Below, in pieces: positions 11,008 through 20,800 of a DNA stretch of 64,000 nt. The notes under the pieces are model-generated. The model made no database searches. It was not told the origin of the DNA and worked only from the letters and a program-made list of their open reading frames with translations. How positions within the stretch are numbered: position 1 is the stretch's first letter; every line of letters starts with the position of its first letter. A program made the translations under genes and the position numbers. The DNA comes from Kingdonia uniflora (taxonomy: Eukaryota; Streptophyta; Magnoliopsida; Ranunculales; Circaeasteraceae), in NCBI GenBank assembly GCA_014058105.1, contig JACGCM010001217.1, positions 806,001 to 870,000 on the forward strand, in the 5' to 3' direction.

Positions 11008-11565
11008 ATGAGAGACGTAGTTAAATCTAGTTCTTTGGCCCCGAAAAGGAATACAACGGTGATGTTCAACAATGCAAAGATTTAAGTTGAGAAATTCAAT
11101 AACATAAATAACTTCGGCATGTGGCGATGCGAGGTTATTGATGCCCTAAGTCAACAAGACTTAGACGAGGTATTGGAGGACAAGCCAGATGACATAGAGG
11201 AGAGTGCATGGAGGAAGATGAACAAGAAGGCTTGTGGTCAAATTTGTTCTTGTTTTACTCAAGACATTAAATACCTTGTAATGAATGAAACCTCTGCAAA
11301 AGAAATTTGAAGGATTCTAGAAGAGAAGTACTTGGTAAATAGTATCCAAAATCGACTCCACTTAAAGAGGAAGTTTTATCGCTTCATTATGAGGCAATAG
11401 ATTAGTATGTCAGAGCATTTGAATGACTTCACCAAGTTGTTAGCCGACTTGGCGAATCTTGAAGAGGTAGTTGAGGCTGAAGACAAGGCACTCTTGTTCT
11501 TGAACTCGCTTCTAGAAGAATTTAAGCATTTCGTTACGACGATAACTTATGGAAAAAGATCATTC
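11008..11565 (+). pseudogene. Copia gag remnant
   Basis: Starting at the ATG at 11008, the broken frame yields FNNINNFGMWRCEVIDALSQ, then DKPDDIEESAWRKMNKKACG, ILEEKYLVNS and SEHLNDFTKLLADLANLEE. This is the usual order of the UBN2-type Copia Gag. Several in-frame stops interrupt it. Coding sequence ends near TYGKRSF without a zinc knuckle. The next recognisable residues (SRDVTFDEASIMK) come from the C-terminal part of integrase, so a deletion removed everything between. Confidence 0.8.
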
Positions 11566-12259
11566 TGAGCAGAGATGTCACTTTTGATGAGGCTTCTATA
11601 ATGAAGTCACATGGCTCTGAGCACACCGAGAAGATGACAAACAAAATATTACAGCGGGTGGAGATTGATGCGTCTTCATATTGGCTAAAGAGTTCTGTAC
11701 TAAAATGGGGGTTATCTACCGGTGTGACAACGAGTGATGAACCACTAGTTCATGTTCCAAATGATGAAGACACAGATGAATGTGGAGTATTTGGTAGTAC
11801 GGATGAAGAGATTCCGGTGGTGGAGTCAATCGCAACAAGTAAACCAAAGAGGGATGTAAGTAAACCGAGTTGGCTTACAAAAGATATGGTGTTTCCAAAG
11901 GAGAAGGCCATGGTAGCCTATGCACTTCTGATCATTGAAGAGGATGCTCATTCCATTTATAAGGGAGCTATTTACGATTCCAAGGCTAAGCATTGGGAGG
12001 AAGCGATGAAGGAAGAAATGTATTCTCTTTTCAAGAATGGAACTTGGGAACTTTCGAAGTTGCCGAAGGGAAAGAAGGCGATTGGTTGTAAATGGGTCTA
12101 CACAAAGAAACAAGGATCTCTTGATGATGATATACGCTTCAAGGCAAGACTCGTAGCAAAAGGCTATGCTCAAAGGAAAGGGATTGATTATAATAAAGTT
12201 TTTTCTCCGGTGGTAAAATACTCCTCCATTCGTATCCTATTAGCCTTGGTAGCGCAATT
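11566..12259 (+). pseudogene. Copia integrase tail and N-terminal half of reverse transcriptase
   Basis: SRDVTFDEASIMK marks the end of the integrase region. After a variable linker, RT begins with HWEEAMKEEMYSLFKNGTWE, IGCKWVYTKKQ and RFKARLVAKGYAQRKGIDY, standard Copia RT blocks. The frame is open from 11601 to RILLALVAQF, where it is broken by the inserted element. The residues just after the insertion (DLKLQQLDVKTTFLH) complete the motif in the same frame once the 5-bp duplication is discounted. Confidence 0.88.
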
Positions 12260-12365
12260 TATTAAGATACTCAATATCTTTAAGATTTCAACATCATATA
12301 TCCAAGGTCTTAGAATATTATTCTCCTATATCTCTAAGATCTTAGGATATTAGGAAGATTTGTTG
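12260..12365. repeat. Inverted arm (left) of the inserted gag element
   Basis: Its reverse complement is 13445-13550. Homology stops at the string GGAAGATTTGTTG on both sides. The stop codon ending the gag remnant (TCTTCCTAA on the minus strand) lies inside this arm. Confidence 0.88.
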
Positions 12366-13256
12366 AAATGTGGCGGATATCCAATAAGTTCGTAACAATT
12401 TGCTTTCCAATGACCAAAAATGCCGCAATGATCATATTTAGGGTGACCAAGTTGACCTTTCTCGAAAGATCGTTGGTAACTACGACCCGTGCTATCGACC
12501 GCCATTGCGATGTTTCGATTTGAAATAGGAGAAGGTAAATGAAGTAGGCGTTGTTTCTCTTCTTGGTTGATGATGGAATAAACTTTACTTACATTCGACA
12601 AGGGATCCATCGTAAGGAATTGACTGCGAATATGCACATATGTCTCGTTGAGACCAGTAAGAAATTGATATACTTTTTTCGTTTCTTGCACAGTCTGGAC
12701 AACCTTGCTTGCTTTACAAGTACAGTCAGGGATCACAACGCAAGTATTTAACTCATCCCAATAGGACTGAGAACATTATAATAGGACACGAGGGGTTGTT
12801 GATCTTGTTGAATGCTGCTGATATCTCACTTTAACTGAAAGATTCTGGGGTTATTACTTTGAGAAAACCGACCTTCGGGATCAAACCATACATCGCGAGG
12901 AGTGTTAGTATATATGATGCTATTTGTGAGACATTTATCGATGGAATTTAATATCCACGATAAGACCATGTCATTTCATCTGTCCCACGCTCTTATTTCT
13001 TCTGGAGATGTGGTTGGCTTCTTTAGAGTAACGTCTACAAATCTAAGCTTGTTTTTGGCGTTCAATGCCATTTTTATGGTCTTTTCCATGTTGAATAATT
13101 TTCTCCATTGAGTGGAGTAGAGACGAGAATTGCTCCAGGATGATCAGAAGAATGAAGGAAGTAAGGTGATGATATGTCGCTGAAAACATTCAACGTATTT
13201 GATGGTTGCACCATTGTAAAAGAAGACTGAGAGGGAAAATGGAGTTGAATCTCCAA
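12350..13256 (-). pseudogene. Copia gag remnant of the inserted element
   Basis: On the minus strand the N-terminal part reads SPYFLHSSDHPGAILVSTPL and NGENYSTWKR, the Copia-like N-terminal domain. A 1-nt shift then leads to KMALNAKNKLRFVD. Further on come QETKKVYQFLTGLNETYVHI and RSQFLTMDPLSNVSKVYSII, typical of the UBN2 region. A zinc knuckle reads YDHCGIFGHWKANCYELIGY, with the first Cys replaced by Tyr. The frame ends at FNKSS, where the inverted arm begins. Stops and the shift make it non-functional. No protease, integrase or RT follows. Confidence 0.85.
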
Positions 13257-13280
13257 GGATTTGAGAGAATCTTTAGAATG

Positions 13281-13292
13281 GCTCAGGTACCA
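13281..13292 (-). other. Possible primer-binding site of the inserted element
   Basis: The minus strand reads TGGTACCTGAGC, similar to the initiator tRNA-Met site TGGTATCAGAGC with an altered core. It lies about 260 bp inside the 5' end, where an LTR would end. Confidence 0.45.
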
Positions 13293-13444
13293 TAATAAGT
13301 TTTAACTTACTTAGAACAAGATAATGGAGAAAGATGGTTTATTCTCATTGCTAGAAGTTATACATATAGAGTTACAGGGAATAAAATCCCATGATCTAGG
13401 ATCAATTACAATATTACTTCCAAGAAATAGAAAGTATATATATA

Positions 13445-13550
13445 CAACAAATCTTCCTAATATCCTAAGATCTTGGAGATATAGGAGAATAATATTCTAA
13501 GACCTTGGAGATATGATGCTGAAATCTTAGAGATATTGAGTATCTTAATA
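13445..13550. repeat. Inverted arm (right) of the inserted gag element
   Basis: Reverse complement of 12260-12365. Read on the minus strand it is the first 106 bases of the LTR-like leader, which continues TATATATATAC outside the repeat. Confidence 0.88.
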
Positions 13551-13555
13551 CAATT

Positions 13556-14814
13556 TGATTTGAAGTTGCAACAACTCGATGTTAAGACGACGTTCTTACA
13601 TGAGAATTTGAAATAAGAGATCTATATGACTTACCGAGTGGGTTTAAAGTTGGGGGGAAGGAAGACTATGTGTGTAAGCTAAAAAGGTCGTTGTACGGTT
13701 TGAAGCAGTCTCCAAGACAATGGTACAAGTTGTTTGATCAGTTTATGATTGGGCAAAAATACAAGCGGAGTCATTATGACCACTGTGTCTACTTATACAA
13801 GCTACGTGATAGGTCTTTTATTTACTTGCTTTTGTATGTGGATGATATGTTTATTGTGGATAAGCACAAAAGTGAGATTGATAAGCTGAAAAGGTAAATG
13901 GGCGAAGAATTTGAAATGAAAGATCTTGGTGATGCAAAAAAGATTCTTGGTATGGAGATTTATAAAGATAGAGAGAATGGAACGGTGCGCCACTCTCAGA
14001 CGACGTACATGAGGAAGGTACTTCAGAGATTTGGCATTGATGAGAACACAAAATCTGTAAGTACACCCCTTGCTCATCATTTTAAGTTTAAGGCTTATAT
14101 GTCTCCAAACACTGATGAGGAACGTGATTATACGAGTCAAGTTCCTTATGCTAACGTAGTTAGTAGCTTGATGTATGCTATGGTATGTACTCGGCCAGAT
14201 ATTTTACAGGTGGTTGGTATGGTTAGTCAATACATGCATGGTCCGGGTAGAGATCATTAGCGAGCTATAAAATGGATTCTACGGTATATCAAAATTATTG
14301 TGGATATTGGTTTGGAATTTCGTAAACACGATTCGATTAATTGGTTTTGTGTGGGTTATGTGGATTCTGACTATATGGGTGATTTGGATAAACGGCGGTC
14401 TACTACCGGGTTGTGTTTACATTGGGTGGAGGACCAGTTACTTGAAGATCCACGTTACAGTCAACGGTGGCACTATCTACTACAGAGGTGAAGTATATGG
14501 CGGTGACTAAGGCGATAAAAGAATCTATTTGGAGGAAAGGTCTTCTGCGCGATTTAGGCATTAAGATAGACCATCTTGATGTTTTATGTGATAGTCAGAG
14601 CGTTATCTTCTTGGCTAAAGATCAGATTCATCACCAACGTAGAAAATATATTGATGTGCGTTATCACTTCGTTAGAGAAGTCCTGGAAGAGGGTGATATT
14701 CTATTGAAGAAGATTCACTCCAAAGATAACCCGACGAATATATTTACAAAAGTTGTTTCAGGAATTAAGTTTAACCATTGTTTGGACTTAGTTCAAATTC
14801 ATCATTTTGATTGA
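13556..14814 (+). pseudogene. Copia reverse transcriptase C-half and RNase H
   Basis: Blocks appear in order: DLKLQQLDVKTTFLH, then LKRSLYGLKQSPRQWYKLF, the catalytic LLLYVDDMFIV, EMKDLGDAKKILGMEI and VPYANVVSSLMYAMVCTRPD. RNase H follows with GYVDSDYMGDLDKRRSTTG, ALSTTEVKYMAVTKA and KYIDVRYHFVREVLEEGDI. Stops at 13895 and 14258 and a frameshift near 14400-14460 split the frame. The YVDD motif is intact, but the gene is dead overall. Confidence 0.9.
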
Positions 14815-15117
14815 TTAGATTTTTTGGGAACTACGGGCAACTTGATCCACGGTACGTAGGCAACTATTGATTTGGTGCAGTCCATTTTTGTTCCTTGGGA
14901 CATTTGGTTCTTCTTTGGTCCTTTGGGTTGCTTGGTTTGGATTTGGTCCTTTTGGGACGCTTGGTTTGGTTGGTTTCCTTGGGCCGCTTGTGTGCTTGGG
15001 TCTTTGGGGACATTTGATGGTGGAAAGGTTTATTTATTTGGGTTCGTTTGGAGGGTGGCGATGTTCGGCTCAGATTTCGGTTCGCTTGGTTGAGGAAATC
15101 TGCACGAGGTAGAGAAT

Positions 15118-15632
15118 TGTTGATGCTCTGCTTTATGTTCGAATAGACTTTGAGACTGTTCGAATATAACAAAGTTTGTTCGAACATACTTTGGGTCTAT
15201 TCGAACAGAACACCTAGATTGTTGTTTCTTCGAATATAAAATATTTTTTGTTCGAATAAAATTGGGTCTGTTCGAATAGACATTGGTAAAACTCAATTTT
15301 GAGATTTTGTTGAAACCCTTGACTTGCCTCGAGATTTGAGTGATTGTAAATAATTCCCCAACTATATATGGGGACTTAGGCTATTTTAGAGCTAAGCCTT
15401 GGTGAGATCAATTTGAGAAGAAATCCTTGAGAGAACTTTTAATTGCTTTGAGTGATTGTAACCTTGGATCTTGAATAAACTCTTTCTCTCTCTTGTACGG
15501 TGGACGTAGGCAATTGCCGAACCACCTTAAACTTTGTGTGTGTGTTTGCTATTGCGTATTTCTTTGATTGTTGTTTGTTTGTGGCTAACCAAATTGAGTT
15601 GTAGATTCGGCTTTCGCGGTTGCGACTCAACA
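15118..15632 (+). repeat. 3' LTR of the Copia element (515 bp)
   Basis: It matches the 5' LTR from TGTTGATGC to GACTCAACA and is followed by the ACAAC duplication. It carries six TTCGAA palindromes (15138, 15159, 15179, 15200, 15251, 15271) against four in the 5' LTR, lacks the long TC tract, and has extra sequence near its end (TTGTTTGTGGCTAACC region). Confidence 0.9.
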
Positions 15633-15637
15633 ACAAC

Positions 15638-17848
15638 ATATCACATCCAACGGCTGTTACGATAAACTCAAAGCCAACCTGGAAAGGTCGGCCTTGTGAT
15701 ATCATTACCCATTCCTCAAACTCCTATTATGGTATATAATTTTTAACTTGGATGAGTATGATTTTTATTTTATCAATCAGACATTCGTAATACCAAAAAG
15801 GTAACGAATCCATCCTTGGATAAGTAGGTCATAATACTTTCAACATGACATTAAGGGAATTCTAGAATTAGTGGAATGATGCATACTTTTTCTCTTCCAT
15901 ATACTCTAGGGGACGACCCGTTTTAACTTGTTGCTTATCATTATTCCATAAATAGTCGTATAAATGTGACTTATTAATAGAGGATGCGTCTAAACGACTG
16001 CTTCATATTTGTAACAAGGACCATGAATGTTTCTTATGGTTTACAACGGAGGATGCTTACAACATAAGTTATGTAAGAGTGTACTCCAACAAGTCTATTC
16101 TAGAGTCATTTATTCAGTGTGATGTATATATGAATTATATAAGACTCTATATAGCTTATGTTAATGTTAATAAGGTTAAAGTTAAACCTTATTTCTCTAG
16201 AATTTTGTTTTAACAGTATCAATTGAGAAATTTACAAAATAAGAATGATTTGTATTGATCGCCCAACCTACTCCCATTGTGAATGAAGCATTTTTCACAC
16301 GTAAAAATAAAACATGCCACATTTAAAAAAATGTATGTCTCGTCTGCCTTCATCTTCCTCTCATTATAACGATCACCATCATAACCACCAGTTCCCTCCC
16401 TCCCTCCCTCCTCTCTCTCTCTCTTTCTTCCTTCTTCATCTCTTTGGTGTTGGCCTAGGTTAGAGCATTAGGTGTAGCCTAGCTAAAGTATAGCTAGCAA
16501 GATGAGTTGGAAAATGATATTTGAAAAGAAAAAAGAAAAATAGACTCCCCCAAAACTACTCCATGTAAAAAGAAAATACGACGTGTAACAAGAAAAAGTT
16601 AAAAAAAAATAGTTTTAACTTTTTCAAACACTTTCTACTATTAATTTTAGTTAAAAAAAGTTTCAACGTAATAAAGTTATCCTAGTTGGCCACTCAATTT
16701 TTGTCTCTCTCTTCAACAATGAGGAGAGAGAGTATCGAAACCTAAAATAACTACCCACTTGAAGAGGCTAAAAACATAATTTTAAACACTTTCCCCTCTT
16801 TATTTTAACTATAGAGAGCCTATACTAGATGTTTTTAGAACCATTTCTTAGAAAGAATGACCATTAGTTTTAAACCCAATACCGTGGGATCATCCGCCAA
16901 GATTTGTCTTGACTTAAAATAGAGCGTGTGACTTGTGGAAGTATGGTGGCGAGCACACTGAGAGACTAGTTTGAAGACCGGTGAAAAATCTCCAACACTG
17001 GTTCACCTTCTCCAGTTGACACCATCCATTGATAAAATTTCAAATTAATTATAAATATCTTAAATACCCTCCAAAACTATATACCTAATAAGGAAGACCA
17101 CCCTGCCTTTGGATATTCCAGGCTTAAATGGGATTATTCTGTATCTCCAATTGGTGTTGCCAAATGTAAACACAAAAAGATGTTAAAAAAAGCTTCCCTT
17201 TATTAATGGCATTTTATTTTTCACAAACAAAAACAGACACACAAACATGGTGGTGGGTGAGTTGTAGATGTCACCTCTGTTGATGATCTCAACCTCCATT
17301 GCCAATTTGCCATCAACATCAACCATAGCTGTGTCAGACCTCTGTGTTCCCACTTTGAGTTTCATCCCAACCTTATCCTCTCTCACACACTCTCTCTCTC
17401 TCTAGATGATGATGAGTGAAGTTGGAAAAAGATTCTATATTTGATATATAATCAGGATTTGACAGAGACCCAATCAAACCCAACTTCTCTCTCTCTCTCT
17501 CTCTGTGTGTGTGTTTAGTCCAAACTGTTTGGTTCACTCTTGGTTGCTAATGTTTGATTGTTGGGGGTTCTTTAATAAGAATAATAAACACATGGATGAT
17601 GAACTTTTGGTCGTCTTTATACTCCTCATTTGTTATTACTATAAGAGCATTTCTTGTTTATCTTTGATTGGATTTGGATTTGGATATGATCCTGCAAAAC
17701 CCAATTCTGTTTTTGTCACTATGAAGGTCTCTTCTCCCGATTTACTGTCTTTAGATGCATGATACACAATACCCTTTCTCTCATTTGTCCTTTTTTTTTG
17801 GTTCTTTCGAATAAAGTTTGGGGTTTTCTCTGTGGGAAGAGGATAATC
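15638..17848. other. Intergenic region and likely promoter/leader of the SirB1-like gene
   Basis: AT-rich with no supported gene up to about 17180. A minus-strand frame at 17183-17386 shows no known motif. Near 17430-17455 there are TATA-like strings (CTATATTTGATATATAATC), followed by a CT and then GT microsatellite (about 17487-17516), typical of a plant 5' leader ahead of the ATG at 17849. Confidence 0.45.
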
Positions 17849-20800
17849 ATGATGTTGGCTTCAACCCCTTTTTGCTCTATGAGGTAAAGTTTTGATATTT
17901 TATCTTTGTTTAGCCTGAAATTTAGAAATTACAATCGTAAGTAGTTAATTATTGTACATGCTTTGTTAGTAGGTCTTCATGTTCCTTGATTAGTAGGGCG
18001 GTTGATCGTCGCCGTGGGATTTTAAATAGGAAGAAAATGCATAGTAGCATTGTCCCATTTGCTGCAGCTGCTCAGTTGAATACTCAGACAAGGGATTCTC
18101 GCCCCGATTTTTATCTTGAGGTCTGTATTACGGTATTTCGCTGTAATTGATATTAGTAGATAGTACATTCTTGATTGTAGTATTAGATATTATGATATTT
18201 CAATCATGGATACATTGTTCAAAATATTCTCAATACATCTTGAATGTTGAACTGATACACATCCAATGATTGGTTGAAGGAATGACATATGGGTTGATTT
18301 TTTGTAGAACATTAAATTTGATATCTTGATCCTCGCTTGGCACACCACCTAAGCCAAAATAAATAGTTATATCCCTTTTATGTGTTAAAGTTACTTTGCG
18401 ATTGAGAAACAAACAATTTTTCACAGGTTATGAAGAATGCCAGGGAAAAGTTCAACCAGGAGATCTCTTTCAGGTCCAAGGACAAAGTCTTTTCCCTTGC
18501 GAAGGTGTTTGTTTTTTTGATATATATGCCCTTTTCTCAAAAGAAAAAAGAATCACTTGCATACCACACATAAACTTCTCATATTATGTTTCTGTATGTA
18601 TTTGTAAACAATTATAGACACATTCTCAAATATGCTATGAACTTATTTGTATTTTGCTGGCTGCATTGCTGCAGACTTTGTTATATGTTGCAGCTGAGGA
18701 TGAAGCATTTATGGATTATAACCGAAAAATGGATACTCGTTCGTTTCTCAGTGAAAGGAAAGATGCTTCAATGTTATTGCCTGCCCAGGAATGGGATTGC
18801 TTAGAAGTAATGCCTTTGGCTGGAAAGAGCATATCTGGGTGGTTGGCTGAGTTGGATACTATTGCCAAAGAAGTTGAAGTGGAGTTAGTTTCAAGAGATA
18901 TAGGTTGTCACTTGGTGGAAGTTTTGGAGGCTGTGAATATAGTTTTATTTCAATCAAGAGATTTCAAAAGGTTCCCTGTACTTAAAGATTCTAAGTTTTC
19001 ATATTTGCACACGGTGCTGAGCTCTGGTTGTGGCAGTGGTAATGCTCCATCTTTTCCTCTGCATATTCTATTATAGCTACCTAGCTTTCTTGTTTAATGT
19101 CAATAAAATATTAAATCAAAAGCTATTTTTGCTGACTTTGTCTCTTTGATTCAATGGAATCCTGATACTATTGCATGGCTTATTCGAATCACAGCTATTT
19201 TGCTTAGCATTATTTACATTGAAGTTTGCCGAAGAATTGGTTTAACTATTGTGGGATCTCGAGTTGGGGAAGAGTTTTTGATCTGGCCCCAAACGGGGAG
19301 TCCCGAGGTAAGCTAACTTTTAGAAAGTTCATGTCTTTTAACTCTACAAATCTTTCCTTTTCTAATAAACTTTGTGTATATTCTAGGAGCTTTTTAGGGT
19401 GTCATCAGGACACAGCTTGTTTTCCATCGTTAATGGGAATTGTGTGGAGGATCCTCGATCAAAGGCTTCTGACTTGAATAGCAAATCACTAGTAGGGCTT
19501 GATATTGCAACTGACAGAGATATAATTGGGATTGCCTTGGCTAATTTGATTGTAAGCAATAATCTTTTGCTTGTATCATCCAACTTGTATTATTTTTCCA
19601 GTCCCACCAATTGTTTCTTAGTCTTTTGTTGTTGATTTCACTTGCATTGCTCGTGTGCAGAGGCTTCATTGGAAACGTGCTTCAAGGATGAACCACGGAT
19701 TGATGCTGACTTCTCCACTAAGACCTGTTCATGACACAAAGGAAAAAATTAGAGAGGCTGATGGCTTAAAAGTTCCTCTGTTGCGACCTCAGGATTTGAG
19801 GTAATGTTTCATTCTCATTTTACCTGCTGTAGTTAATGTTTGGTGATGGTTAGTTGGTTACAGTTGTTAGGACCACTTCTTTTATGCATAATTCTAAATA
19901 TCCAATACTCTCCATTTCGTATTCTTTTGTTGTGTAATCTGAATAGACATAGCTAGATTATCAACCTTATCCCAATTATGTGATCGAGAAGCATAAACAC
20001 TCTTATAGAGCTACTGATTTGGGCTCGTCTCTTTTCGGGTGAAGATGATGATGCTATCACCATCGAAATCATTTACTTTTACCTTTTTCAGACACATATA
20101 GCCATATCAAATGTGGATTTCAATTTAATAGAAAAAAATGTTATGGAACTTTTTGTCCTCAATTCTCTATTGAGAAGTCCAAATATTCGAGAAAAGGCTC
20201 AAGTTTTGAATTCTCACCAAAACCAGTTTTATGTTACTTATCCTTGCCTCTTTGGTGTCTCATTCTTCACCCTTGTTTTATATCTTTCTTTTAGTCTTCG
20301 CATAATAATTACTTTTTTATTACAAAAACAATGTGCATATTTTTTTGTTAAGCACACTGATCTGGGATAATGACGGGCACCTCTTCCACCATACGTATAC
20401 GTTCCCATACTAGTTTTGCTTGGCTCACTCCTGGGTAAAAGATCCCCGTTTAACACTTTCTCCAGGCTCCAACATTCCACCTTATTTGTGTGTGGAAAAC
20501 ATTCCACTCCACATGCCATAGACACCCTACTTCACATTTTTGCTGGAGTCGAGCATTGTATAAAGTGGCACTTTACTCCTCCTAAACTATCCTTGTCCAT
20601 ATGCCTTCGACACTTCAGTTAATATGCAATTATATCAAGGGTAATATCAAGGGGAAATGGTGGAGAGAGAATCTGTAAGATCTCTCTGATCAATAAAATA
20701 GAGGTTCGTAGAGTATTAGTAATAATAAACCTACATAAGCTACAAGCACGGACGTGAACAATTACAAAGTGGCGTTTTAAGGCATGTTCACTTATTCTCA

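Larger units (their letters stand above)
12260..13550 (-). mobile_element. Inserted Copia-gag element with 106-bp inverted ends
   Basis: This 1291-bp insertion lies within the host Copia RT, flanked by CAATT (12255-12259 and 13551-13555). It starts TATTAAGATACTC and ends GAGTATCTTAATA. The arms 12260-12365 and 13445-13550 are reverse complements with only a few mismatches by eye. On the minus strand the content runs: arm, LTR-like leader, a possible primer-binding site, Copia gag, then the inverted arm. An ordinary LTR element would end in a direct repeat; this one ends in an inverted copy of its own first 106 bases. The gag end and the LTR start share the string CAACAAATCTTCC in opposite orientation, exactly at the arm boundary. 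Alternatives are an inverted template switch during reverse transcription, or a TIR transposon that captured a retrotransposon piece. Confidence 0.82.
10414..15632 (+). mobile_element. Decayed Ty1/Copia LTR retrotransposon with a nested insertion
   Basis: The element runs from the TG of the 5' LTR to the CA of the 3' LTR and is flanked by a perfect 5-bp duplication ACAAC (10409-10413 and 15633-15637). Order: 5' LTR, primer-binding site, gag remnant, a deletion removing the end of gag, protease and most of integrase, the last integrase residues, RT, RNase H, 3' LTR. RT is split at 12259/13551 by a second element with its own duplication. Domain order with RT after integrase is the Copia arrangement. 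Many stops and shifts make it non-functional. The LTRs have diverged in length (486 against 515 bp), so it is not recent. Confidence 0.92.

Noticed and set aside
17183..17386. Minus-strand frame starting MREDKVGMKLKVGTQ
   Set aside because: Overlaps the likely promoter of the SirB1-like gene and has no known motif; not enough to call a divergent gene.
20238..20622. Overlapping frames on both strands in intron 7 of the SirB1-like gene
   Set aside because: No motif, and both strands are equally open.
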